A DNA stretch of 64,000 bases from an uncultured Prevotella sp. Its GTDB lineage: Bacteria > Bacteroidota > Bacteroidia > Bacteroidales > Bacteroidaceae. Below the pieces are notes generated by a model. It worked only from the letters and a program-made list of their open reading frames with translations. It had not been told where the DNA came from and made no database searches. The DNA is taken from the NCBI GenBank assembly GCA_900548195.1, contig URJQ01000001.1, positions 1 to 64,000 of the forward strand. The letters are read 5' to 3'. Made by a program: the position numbers and the translations under genes. This document shows positions 42,218 to 51,305 of this stretch, piece by piece; positions within the stretch are counted from its first letter, which is position 1; each line of letters begins with the position of its first letter.

Positions 42218-43999
42218 TTACCTGACAATCACCTCGTCGAGCATACGAGCCTGCACAGGGCTCATGGAGCGTATGCCGTGCATGATGGCGAAAGGCTCAT
42301 AGTATTCGCCGAGCAATAGGCGCATCTGCTCATCGAGATAAGAGCCCCCTCTGCCCTCGCTGAATAAGTTTTCGGTCCAGTCTTTGGCAATAGGGTAGGA
42401 GCAAATGGAGTAGTCCTGCATCTTAGCAAGCTTAGCAGCCTTGGCAATAGCGTCGTCGATACTGCCCAACTGATCGACGAGTCGAATCTTGAGAGCATCC
42501 TTACCGAGCCATACTCTGCCTTGCGCAATCTTGTCAACGTCAGCCGTTTTCATATTTCTACCTTCTGCAACGCGCTGCAGGAAAGTAGCATAGCCACGGT
42601 TGATGTATTTCTGTAGCAATGCTATCTCATCGTCAGAGAAAGCCCTTGCCATAGGAGTGATGCTCATGTCCGAATGCTTGTTGGTGATTACTTTATCGTA
42701 TTTGAAGCCTAATTTCTCAGTCATCAGTTTGTGAGCGTCAGGGAATGTGCCAAAGATACCGATGCTACCGGTGAGAGTAGTAGGCTCGGCAACAATCCAA
42801 GAAGCGGCACACGACATATAATAACCGCCAGAAGCAGCCATTCCGCCCATAGAAACTACCACAGGTTTCACCTTTTTGAGTTCCATAATCTGATGCCACA
42901 TCTGCTCAGAAGCGTATGCGTCGCCACCGCCGGAGTTGATTCTGATGACCACCGCCTTGACGTTGTCGTCCTTGGCAAGAGCCTCAATATCACGGCATAC
43001 GGTGGGACCTACTATGCCAGCATCGCCCATCAGTACGCCCTGCACCTCTTGCTGCACGATGCTTCCTTCGCAGTAATATACGGCAATCTGGTCGCTGTTG
43101 TCAGTTTCAATCGAAGCATAATCCACCATCTGTGACACGCTTACCTGCGCAATGGCGTCCTCATCAGCGATTTTCAGTAGTTTCTTTATCTCGCCTTTTA
43201 TTTGGTCAGGGTAGAGAGTAGCGTCGATAAGTCCCTTCTGCTTGTATTCCTTTGTGCTGGAAAACTCCATCACTTGGTCGGCATAGGCATTGAGAGAGTC
43301 AGTAGAAATCTTACGACTCTTGCTCACATCGCTCACAAATCTGTCCCAGATACCATTGAGATATACGCTCACCTGCTCGCGGTTAGCGTCGCTCATGTGG
43401 TCCTCAGTGAAAGTCTCAGTGGCGCTCTTGTATTGTCCCACCTTGACTACTTGTATTTTAACGCCCACTTTATCGAGGAAATCGCGGATAAACTGCGGTT
43501 GGGTGGACAAGCCATGCCATGACAGCATACCCTTCGGATTGATCCAAACCTTGTCAGCTGCGCTTGCTACATAGTAGGCACCTTGCTGATAAGTGTCGGC
43601 ATACGCTACTACAAACTTGCCAGTCTTCTTGAAGTCAAGCAGGAGGTCACGTAATGACTGCAGAGTGGCAGGCGATCCTTCGAGCGTGTTAGCTTCGATG
43701 TAGATGCCCTTTATCTGCTCGCAATCCTTCGCTTTCTGTATCGCTTTGCGAATATTGTCAAGACCTTGTGCTGGTTTTACTTGCCCCATCAGCATAGACA
43801 TCACGTCGTTATCTTCGATGGTGTGGTCGGCAAGAGTGCCATTCAGCTTCAGCACGAGGACTGAGTGTTCGGCTATCTCAGTGGTTTCGGATGTGGAAAA
43901 CATTCCTATGATGCTGAACAATAAGCAGATGAATGTGATAAAACCGAAGATGAAGAGTCCTGCGAGCGTGGCAAGAGTGTATTTCAGGAAATCTCTCAT
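42218..43999 (-). CDS. sppA: Signal peptide peptidase SppA, 67 kDa type
   Basis: Membrane protease of 593 residues with one N-terminal helix (about 8-32). It clears cleaved signal peptides. It has two ClpP-like halves. The N-terminal half has VGQYKSATETFTEDHMS with the likely catalytic Lys. The C-terminal half has GGMAASGGYYMSCAA with the likely nucleophile Ser. GSIGIFGTFPDAHKL is also typical. The length is normal for the full-length form. A possible -7 box (TAAATTTG, 44057-44064) lies upstream on the minus strand. Confidence 0.94.
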   Translation of the reverse strand: MRDFLKYTLATLAGLFIFGFITFICLLFSIIGMFSTSETTEIAEHSVLVLKLNGTLADHTIEDNDVMSMLMGQVKPAQGLDNIRKAIQKAKDCEQIKGIYIEANTLEGSPATLQSLRDLLLDFKKTGKFVVAYADTYQQGAYYVASAADKVWINPKGMLSWHGLSTQPQFIRDFLDKVGVKIQVVKVGQYKSATETFTEDHMSDANREQVSVYLNGIWDRFVSDVSKSRKISTDSLNAYADQVMEFSSTKEYKQKGLIDATLYPDQIKGEIKKLLKIADEDAIAQVSVSQMVDYASIETDNSDQIAVYYCEGSIVQQEVQGVLMGDAGIVGPTVCRDIEALAKDDNVKAVVIRINSGGGDAYASEQMWHQIMELKKVKPVVVSMGGMAASGGYYMSCAASWIVAEPTTLTGSIGIFGTFPDAHKLMTEKLGFKYDKVITNKHSDMSITPMARAFSDDEIALLQKYINRGYATFLQRVAEGRNMKTADVDKIAQGRVWLGKDALKIRLVDQLGSIDDAIAKAAKLAKMQDYSICSYPIAKDWTENLFSEGRGGSYLDEQMRLLLGEYYEPFAIMHGIRSMSPVQARMLDEVIVR

Positions 44000-44199
44000 A
44001 ATGACTAAAAAATATTGTTTGACTATGTGCGTACATTATAATGCACGAATTGCTTGCAAATTTACTCATTTTTCTTGAGATAATGTCATAAAAAACTGAA
44101 AATCGTACGTTTCTGTCTTGATATTCTTCATTTTTGTCGGGGGCGCTTTGAATAAAATGGCAATTGGGGGTATCTGATGTTTCTGGTGTGGGCTTGTTA

Positions 44200-44313
44200 T
44201 ATCAGCCGGTAACGCGGCTGACACAGTGGCTTGCTTAAATGAAGAAGGAAGAATCTGTTAAATGAAGAATGAAGAATGTAGAATGAAGAATGAAGAATGG
44301 CTGACACAGGGGC
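44200..44313. repeat. 31-nt repeat copy 2 interrupted by AATGAAG tract
   Basis: 44200-44230 is the exact reverse complement of 19749-19779. An AATGAAG-type tract fills 44236-44298. GGCTGACACAGGGGC (44299-44313) then repeats GGCTGACACAGTGGC (44216-44230) at 14 of 15 positions. This looks like a duplicated flank around an inserted low-complexity tract. Confidence 0.65.
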
Positions 44314-44476
44314 GGACGATGTGGCTTCCGTTTATATGATTCTTGAGACTAAAAGATGCTGAAGAAGGGATGATATGGATGTGTTAACATAATTATACAT
44401 ACGTTAAAATCAAAGGACTTTTTTGTATATAATAATCACGGAAAAATGAAATGAAAATCATGGGGAAATGGCATTT

Positions 44477-44652
44477 GTGAGTGAAAGCATAGCTATTGGG
44501 AGGTGAAAGTATAGCTATTGGGAGGTGAAAGCATAGTTATTAGGTGGCGAAAGCATAGCTTTTACAACGTAAAAACTTGACATTTAGGCAGTAAAAACTA
44601 TGCTTTTGCTATGAAAAACGACCGTTTCTGCAATGTAAAAATCAAGCCTAAA
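44477..44652. repeat. 22-bp periodic repeat, locus D (8 units)
   Basis: Eight contiguous 22-nt units start at 44477, 44499, 44521, 44543, 44565, 44587, 44609 and 44631. The first four share GTGAAAGCATAGCTATTG closely. The later ones are diverged but keep the TAAAAA core and spacing. It lies in the 863-base gap between divergent sppA and the CE12 gene. The remainder of that gap has no gene. Confidence 0.85.
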
Positions 44653-44799
44653 TCGTAACGTGTTGACCGTTAGACGAATAGAAAAATCGACAAAAATGAG
44701 CGAGAATCCATTATTCAGGACAGAAATATTTTTGCAGGAAAATATTGCAAGGAAAATGTTAAAATTGGAAGAAAAGAATGATTTTCGTGATATTATTAG

Positions 44800-44807
44800 T
44801 ACCTTTG
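44800..44807 (+). promoter_or_regulatory. Promoter -7 box for the CE12 gene
   Basis: TACCTTTG matches TAnnTTTG, 56 bases before the ATG at 44863. No convincing -33 TTTG was found. Confidence 0.5.
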
Positions 44808-44862
44808 CAAGCAAAATATCTTAATCTTTGATTAACATTAAACTAATACAAAACTTAAATTC

Positions 44863-46134
44863 ATGAAAAAAACATTATTGGCGTCACTCCTGCTCTGTGC
44901 TTCCACATTCGCTGGAGCGCAACAGATGACTTACGACCTGACAAAGAAGCAGCCTACTTACACCGCTGAAGGTGGCTACGGCTACGATCTGACCAAAGCT
45001 CCTGAGAAGAATAGCAATGATCCATTCTATTTCTCCGTAAAGGTGCCTGACGGAAACTATCGCGTTACCGTAACGTTAGGTAGCAAGAAAAAAATGGGAG
45101 AGACCACTGTACGCGCAGAAAATCGCCGCCTCATGGTGGAGAGATGCGTGACAGGAAAGAATAAATTTGAGACATATTCATTCCTCGTGCATAAGCACAG
45201 CGTGGATATTCCAGCATACACCAACGGCGAGGGCAAGCAGACCAAGCCTTCAAAGGTGAAAATCAAGCAGCGCGAAAACGGTTCGCTCTCATGGGATGAG
45301 AAGTTGACACTTGAGTTTAACGGTTCCAGCCCATGCGTCAAGACCATCACCATCGAGCCGGAGAATGAGGCTCCTACGTTCTATCTCTGTGGCAACTCCA
45401 CAGTAGTGGACCAGGCATACGAGCCTTGGGCATCATGGGGACAGATGGTGACACGCTGGTTTGACGACAAGGTCTGCGTGGCAAACTTCGCCGAGAGCGG
45501 ACTGACCACCACCACATTCATGGCACAGAACCGTCTGGAAAAGATACTCTCCATGATCCGTCCCGGCGACTACGTGCTCTGCGAGTTCGGCCATAATGAC
45601 GAGAAGGAGAAAGGACCTGGCACAGGAGCATGGTATCACTACACTGTAGCGCTGAAGAAGCTCACTGACCTCGTGAAGGCAAAGCAGGGAAACGTAATCA
45701 TGTGTACCCCGACCGTTCGTCGTGCATTTGAGAAAGACAATAAGACGGTGCGTGAGACCCACGGAGACTTCCCGGAGGCAATGCGCACAATGGCAAAGAG
45801 AGAAGGTCTCCCAGTTATAGATCTCAATAAGCAGTCATCTCTCTTGCTTCTCCATACAGGTATGGGAGGTTCGAAGCATATCTACGTGCAGTATCCTATG
45901 GGTACCTTCCCTTGGCAGACTAAGGCTTTCGAAGACAACACCCATTTCACTCCATTCGGTGCTTACGAGCTGTCAAAGCTCGTCATCCAGGAGCTGAAGA
46001 ACATGAAGCATCCGCTCGCAGAGCATCTGAGAGACGACTGGACGGACTTCATTCCATACTATCCAGACAACTCTGCTGAGTTCTATTGGCCACAGTCCAT
46101 CTTCCATGATGGCGTGAAGCCAGACGGAAACTGA
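44863..46134 (+). CDS. CE12-like rhamnogalacturonan acetylesterase (SGNH hydrolase)
   Basis: Secreted esterase of 423 residues, signal peptide 1-20. An N-terminal beta-sandwich (about 23-165) precedes an SGNH domain. FYLCGNSTVVD holds the nucleophile Ser179, FGHND is the oxyanion block (Asn245), and EDNTHFTPFG has the Asp358/His361 pair. CGNST in block I and the WGQMV segment are typical of rhamnogalacturonan acetylesterases. It would remove acetyl groups from the galacturonic acids of pectin RG-I and open the chain for the PL11 enzyme encoded next. A pectin or xylan esterase with another specificity is possible. Confidence 0.85.
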   Translation: MKKTLLASLLLCASTFAGAQQMTYDLTKKQPTYTAEGGYGYDLTKAPEKNSNDPFYFSVKVPDGNYRVTVTLGSKKKMGETTVRAENRRLMVERCVTGKNKFETYSFLVHKHSVDIPAYTNGEGKQTKPSKVKIKQRENGSLSWDEKLTLEFNGSSPCVKTITIEPENEAPTFYLCGNSTVVDQAYEPWASWGQMVTRWFDDKVCVANFAESGLTTTTFMAQNRLEKILSMIRPGDYVLCEFGHNDEKEKGPGTGAWYHYTVALKKLTDLVKAKQGNVIMCTPTVRRAFEKDNKTVRETHGDFPEAMRTMAKREGLPVIDLNKQSSLLLLHTGMGGSKHIYVQYPMGTFPWQTKAFEDNTHFTPFGAYELSKLVIQELKNMKHPLAEHLRDDWTDFIPYYPDNSAEFYWPQSIFHDGVKPDGN

Positions 46135-46144
46135 TGTTTCCTAC

Positions 46145-46250
46145 ATGCCGTTCCTCCCTCCTTCAGCGGAGAGAGGAATGGCATTCCCCCACAGTCATGT
46201 CCCCTTTGCGACAAAGGTGAGCCACTGTGTCAGCCGCTTCAGCGGTTGAC
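46145..46250. repeat. Two hairpins between CE12 and PL11 genes
   Basis: 46145-46184 is an imperfect stem of about 16 bp (ATGCCGTTCCTCCCTCC with GGAGAGAGGAATGGCAT). 46219-46250 starts with the 17-nt head of the 31-nt repeat (46221-46237) and has a stem AGCCGC/GCGGTT. They could moderate read-through to the PL11 gene. Confidence 0.5.
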
Positions 46251-46289
46251 AGCTACTGACAGGATATACTAACAATCAATATTTACAAG

Positions 46290-49200
46290 ATGAAACAAAT
46301 ACTGACCTTTCTGTTTCTGATGCTGGCTATATTGCCATCGTCAGCGCAACGCAGGATCGACAAGCTCGACCGAGGGCTTGTCGGCATCAAAGTCAATGCA
46401 GGCGTATTCCTCAGTTGGAGAATACAGTCTGACGAGTACTATGACGTGAAGTACAACCTTTACCGCAACGGCACCCGTATTGCGGAAAATCTCGATGTCT
46501 CTAATTTCACCGACAAGGGCGGAAGTGTGGATAACTCCTACACTGTCGCTGCAGTAGTGCGTGGAAAAGAGCAGACACAGTCTAAGGCTATCAAGCCTTG
46601 GGCGCAGAATTACTTTGAGATCAGCCCTAAGCACGACTCTTCCCTCAAGTGTACATACGTGCCAAATGACGCCTGCTGTGCAGATGTCGATGGCGACGGA
46701 GTGGTGGAAATCCTCCTGAAGTATGACAACCAGCAGGAGGGAGAGCAGCTTTACCCGAAGCAGGGTCCTAAGATGGGCGGTGCAGACACCAAGGAATACA
46801 CCCTCTTTGAGGTGCTGAAACTTGACGGCACTGTGCTCTGGTGGGTCAACTGCGGACCAAATATGGGCGACTTCCAGAACAATGAACAGAACATCGTGGG
46901 CTATGACTGGGACCAGGACGGCAAGTCGGAGGTGCTGATGCGCCTCGCTGAAGGATCCGAAATCCACATGGCTGACGGCACAGTATATAAAATTGGAGCC
47001 GATGGCAAGAACGGTACATCATGGACAAACTACCGTCAGCCTAAGGCAGAGGGCAGTGTAGAGTGGTTTACCCACTATGGCAATGAGTTTCTCGTATATT
47101 GCAACGGTGAGACAGGTAAGCCATACCAGTGCATCGACTTCCCATTGAAGCGCTATGAAGCAGGAGAGACAGACCTGAAGAAGGCATGGGGCGACGGCTA
47201 TGGTCACCGTTCCAGCAAGTATTTCTTCGGTGCTCCTTATCTTGACGGACGCCATCCGAGCATCTTCCTCGGAAGAGGTATCTACACACGTCATAAGTTT
47301 GTAGCCCTCGATGTGGATCCAAATACCCACCAACTCAAGGAGCGTTGGCGCTGGACAAACAATCAGGCAGGCTCACCTTGGTATGGACAGGGTTATCACA
47401 ACTATGCCGTCGTAGATGTAGATTGGGACGGACGCGATGAGATAGTATGGGGCTCTATGGTCATTGACGATAATGGTAAGGGACTTTCCACTACTGGACT
47501 CGGACATGGTGACGCTCAGCATCATGGTGATTTCGACCCTTATACATACGGACAGCAGGGTTTCTTCTGTAATGAAGATTTACCAGCAAACAACTATCGT
47601 GACCTTATCACCAGCAAGATACGCCACCGCTTGGCAGGTGGAGGCGATGACGGCCGCTCTCTTGCCGGCAACTTCAGCAATGATATGCCAGGCGCAATGG
47701 GCTACTCAGGTCATGAGGATCCTATCAGTTGCGTGACAAGTAATCTGGAGAGCAATCTCTCGAAGAACGGATTAGGCATAAATTTCCGCATTTATTGGGA
47801 TGGAGACCTTCAGGAAGAATCGTTCAATAATGTCTCTGTCAGCAAGTATAAAAAAGGTGAAATAGCCACTATGACAGGCTGTTACTCAAATAATAGTACA
47901 AAGGCGACGCCTACATTCATGGGCGACATTTTCGGCGACTGGCGCGAAGAAATCATCGAGCGCACAGCCGACAATAAGCTTCGCATCTTCACTACCACCA
48001 TTGAGACACCTTGGCGCAACTACTCCCTCTGGTATGACAAGCAGTATCGTAACGGTATGGTATGGCAGATGTGTGGCTACAATCAGCCTCCACACGTGTC
48101 ATATTTCCTCGGTGAGCTCGAAGGCATCACTATGGCACCACCTCCAGAGACCATGACAGGACGCAAGGAGATAGCCAATGGCGGCACCATAGGCAGTGAC
48201 GACGAAGTGCTCATCACCTGCGAGACCAATGACATGACCGTTAACGTGCAGGATGGAGCTACACCTTATTTATATATAGACAACGCTCCGTCCTGGGTGC
48301 AGGGCTCTGCAAAGTCGGAAGCCACAGCAAAGGAATATCCTATCACTTATACATACTACACCCATACCCTCACAGGTGGAGCCTTTGCAGGCGATATGCG
48401 TCTCATCAAGCAGGGTGCGGGCAACCTCGTTTTGCCTAACGTGGTGCAGACATACAAGGGCAACACCGACGTATGGGCAGGCACACTGACCTTCAACGGT
48501 ACACTCCAGAATTCACGCCTCTGGCTCAATCGCCTCACTAATCTCAATACAGATGGCGGTAAGTTCGAGAAGAGCATACAGGCAGACTATGGTAGTGTGA
48601 TTCGTATAGGTGGTGAAGAGGCAAAGGCTTCTTCTCTTACTACCGACTCTCTCAATCTCGGTTTCGGTGCAATCGTAGAAATAGACCTCTTCTCTGACGG
48701 TCTGAAAGCCGACCAGATCAATGCTAACGTGCTTAACATTGAGAAGAAGGTATGGCCTAATGGCGGCGGTCCTGTATATGATACTCCAGTGTTCCGCTTC
48801 AAAGCACACGCTGCTGGCGAAATGAGTGATATTGCAAGTGGTGATTATGTCCTTGGCAGCATAGCCAAAGTGGAGGGAAATATCTCTGATATTGTAATCG
48901 AAGGATTGACAAAACAGAAGACTTCACTCTCCGTGAAAGAAGGAAAACTCGTGCTTACAGTAAAGAGTTACCCAGAGAAAAACCTCGTATGGTCAGGCGA
49001 CAAGGGCACTACTCTTGACCTTGACAATACAGCCAACCTCACAGATGCAGAATCTGGCGAGGCAGAAGTATTCACCACAGGTTCAGATATCCTCTTCCCT
49101 GCCACTGCAAGCAATTATAATGTAGTCGTTTCAAATGCTCATGGCGCAGTGTATGCTAAGTCTATCACATTCGATAATAGTAATAAGCCTTACTATCTCT

Positions 49201-50876
49201 CTGGCGATAGCATCGTGGGAGAACCTGTAGTGACTAAGAAGGGCGACGGTTCTGTATATATAAATAATGAGAACCGTATGGGTAATACTGCTATCAATCA
49301 GGGCACTCTCTATGTTTCTTCTCTCGCAAACACTATCGGACAGGATTACGGTTCGCTGGGAGATAAGAGCAAGACCATCACTATCAGCAACGGAGCACGC
49401 CTCGGTATCTCTAACACATTGACCTCTAATCAGGTGATTTCAGTAGGCGAAGGCGGCGGAGGCGTTACTGTAGCAAGTGGCGCAAAGCTCACTCAGAATG
49501 CTTCTATTTCAGGAGTAAAGAGCGAGGCATTTACCAAGTCAGGCGATGGAACTATGATTATGCCTTCTTCCTTCACTCCATCTAAGCTCATCATCATGGG
49601 CGGTACTGTCAATGGATATGATGGTAAGGGACCAGGCAATATCGAGTTCCGTGGAGGAACATATAGCGATGCCAATAATGAATATACTTACAGCACTCTC
49701 GCTTCCAATCTTATCGTAGAGGAAGGACAGAAAGGTACGCTCATTCTCAATCCACGATGCAACTATACAGGCAAACTTACCGGTGCAGGTACACTCACAG
49801 TTGTGGCTGGCGGAGTGCGCAATTATCTCAATGGTAACTGGAGCGCTTTCCAGGGAGAAGTAGTCGTTCAGGCGCAGAAACGTGGCTCTTATGACCCTTC
49901 TTTCGATTGGAATAACACCTACGGATTGCCTTATGCTACGCTCAATGTGCAGTCAGGATATGAATTCAAGAACAATGGCAAGGACGTAGCAGTCAAGAGT
50001 TTGAAGACGTCAGCTGCGGGTACTATCAGCGGTAGTGGCAAACTGATTCTCGGTGAAAATAATGATGCCGTTATCAATGTAGCCAACTATATCTCCTGTC
50101 CTGTAGTCTATCGTGGTAAGGAAGGACAGGAAATGCGTATCACTGCAGCTAATGCAGGTCGTATTTCCAACACTATCACCGTCGAGTCAGGTGCTCTCCG
50201 CTTTACTGGAAGTAGTTCTAACAAGACAAAGTGTAATGGTGATAAATTTGTCTTTGTGAAGAATACTGGTAAGGTATATGGTGGTAATGCTCTCTTCCAT
50301 GCTGTGCAGGCTTCCAATGGTGGAGAGTTCTCTATCACAGGTACAAGTGATAACCCTACTACCATCACCACTTCTGCCTATGCTACCACTCTCATCAATT
50401 CTGGAGCAGTGCTTGATTTCAAGTTGAAGTCGGCTACAAGCTACTCAAAACTCGTATGTAATGGTACATTGTCATTCTACACTGGCGGTATTCTCCGTGT
50501 ACGTTTGGCTGATGGTTACACCCCTACTGTGGGTTCAGAGTTCAAACTTTGGACTGCCAATAAGATTTCCGGCGTTACAGAAGAGAAGGTTGTGCTTGAG
50601 CTTCCTGCCCTCCCTGCCGGACTTAAATGGGACACTACCGCTCTCTATGCTGCGGAAGGAGTCTTGAAAGTAGTGGCTGGCGACGCAACATCTATCGACA
50701 GCCTCCCAGCCAATGCTGAGTTTGATGCTGAGGTATTCACCGTCGATGGTAAGAGTCTTGGACGTATCACCACCACTAAGGCTAATCTCCATCGCGCTGT
50801 CAAAGCCCTCGTAGGTGCTCGTGGCAACTATGTCGTTAAGACTAATGATGCTAATGGCGTGGTAAACATTAAGTAA
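46290..50876 (+). CDS. PL11-like rhamnogalacturonan lyase fused to beta-strand repeats
   Basis: Very large secreted protein of 1528 residues, signal peptide about 1-19. The first ~616 residues are a PL11-type lyase, with LDRGLVGIKVNAGVFLSWRI at the N-terminus, then CADVDGDGVVEILLKYD and VGYDWDQDGKSEVLMRL, the Asp-rich calcium turns. The remaining ~910 residues are strands and turns of the kind called autotransporter-associated beta repeats (GAGNLVLPN, GDGSVYINNENRMG, INQGTLYVSS, KSGDGTMIMPS). The end resembles a sorting tail (VFTVDGKSLGRI ending GVVNIK). PL11 enzymes are usually near 600 residues, so the fusion is unusual. It may tether the lyase to the surface or to glycans. It follows CE12 by 155 bases. 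Confidence 0.85.
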   Translation: MKQILTFLFLMLAILPSSAQRRIDKLDRGLVGIKVNAGVFLSWRIQSDEYYDVKYNLYRNGTRIAENLDVSNFTDKGGSVDNSYTVAAVVRGKEQTQSKAIKPWAQNYFEISPKHDSSLKCTYVPNDACCADVDGDGVVEILLKYDNQQEGEQLYPKQGPKMGGADTKEYTLFEVLKLDGTVLWWVNCGPNMGDFQNNEQNIVGYDWDQDGKSEVLMRLAEGSEIHMADGTVYKIGADGKNGTSWTNYRQPKAEGSVEWFTHYGNEFLVYCNGETGKPYQCIDFPLKRYEAGETDLKKAWGDGYGHRSSKYFFGAPYLDGRHPSIFLGRGIYTRHKFVALDVDPNTHQLKERWRWTNNQAGSPWYGQGYHNYAVVDVDWDGRDEIVWGSMVIDDNGKGLSTTGLGHGDAQHHGDFDPYTYGQQGFFCNEDLPANNYRDLITSKIRHRLAGGGDDGRSLAGNFSNDMPGAMGYSGHEDPISCVTSNLESNLSKNGLGINFRIYWDGDLQEESFNNVSVSKYKKGEIATMTGCYSNNSTKATPTFMGDIFGDWREEIIERTADNKLRIFTTTIETPWRNYSLWYDKQYRNGMVWQMCGYNQPPHVSYFLGELEGITMAPPPETMTGRKEIANGGTIGSDDEVLITCETNDMTVNVQDGATPYLYIDNAPSWVQGSAKSEATAKEYPITYTYYTHTLTGGAFAGDMRLIKQGAGNLVLPNVVQTYKGNTDVWAGTLTFNGTLQNSRLWLNRLTNLNTDGGKFEKSIQADYGSVIRIGGEEAKASSLTTDSLNLGFGAIVEIDLFSDGLKADQINANVLNIEKKVWPNGGGPVYDTPVFRFKAHAAGEMSDIASGDYVLGSIAKVEGNISDIVIEGLTKQKTSLSVKEGKLVLTVKSYPEKNLVWSGDKGTTLDLDNTANLTDAESGEAEVFTTGSDILFPATASNYNVVVSNAHGAVYAKSITFDNSNKPYYLSGDSIVGEPVVTKKGDGSVYINNENRMGNTAINQGTLYVSSLANTIGQDYGSLGDKSKTITISNGARLGISNTLTSNQVISVGEGGGGVTVASGAKLTQNASISGVKSEAFTKSGDGTMIMPSSFTPSKLIIMGGTVNGYDGKGPGNIEFRGGTYSDANNEYTYSTLASNLIVEEGQKGTLILNPRCNYTGKLTGAGTLTVVAGGVRNYLNGNWSAFQGEVVVQAQKRGSYDPSFDWNNTYGLPYATLNVQSGYEFKNNGKDVAVKSLKTSAAGTISGSGKLILGENNDAVINVANYISCPVVYRGKEGQEMRITAANAGRISNTITVESGALRFTGSSSNKTKCNGDKFVFVKNTGKVYGGNALFHAVQASNGGEFSITGTSDNPTTITTSAYATTLINSGAVLDFKLKSATSYSKLVCNGTLSFYTGGILRVRLADGYTPTVGSEFKLWTANKISGVTEEKVVLELPALPAGLKWDTTALYAAEGVLKVVAGDATSIDSLPANAEFDAEVFTVDGKSLGRITTTKANLHRAVKALVGARGNYVVKTNDANGVVNIK

Positions 50877-50914
50877 TCACCTCGCTCTCTTAGCTCTTTA
50901 ATAGCTTGGAAATC

Positions 50915-50978
50915 AAAATATCAATAGAGGAAAGTAAATATGAAATGATTATTTATTCTTCTCTATTGATATTTTTTT
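50915..50978 (+). terminator. Terminator downstream of the PL11 gene
   Basis: AAAATATCAATAGAG (50915-50929) pairs with CTCTATTGATATTTT (50961-50975), followed by further T. The arm sequence is shared with the 170-bp element family. It is 38 bases after the stop. The rest of 50877-51305 shows no gene. Confidence 0.65.
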
Positions 50979-51117
50979 TATTGAAAGCATCTATGAAACA
51001 AATTACAGATGAGTGTTAAGAGGTATTAGTATGGGGAATGATAAGTTTGTTTGGTAAAAAGAAAAAGTCGTATTTATGTTATAAACCAAACAATTATGTA
51101 AAAAACACACTAAATAT

Positions 51118-51148
51118 TTTGTAGTTTCTAAAATAATTTGTACTTTTG
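51118..51148 (+). promoter_or_regulatory. Promoter of the 974-residue protein gene
   Basis: -33 TTTG (51118-51121), a 19-nt spacer and -7 TACTTTTG (51141-51148). The leader is about 150 nt. Confidence 0.65.
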
Positions 51149-51305
51149 CAACGGATTAAAACTAACTCGCTTATAACGATTGATCTCGAAGCTGACTGTA
51201 TTGCTTGTCTCTGCTAAATGAAAGCAGTAGAATCTGATACAATAACTTGTAAAATCTACGATATTAATTTAACTGATATAAATACTAACTTAATTTCTCG
51301 AAATT

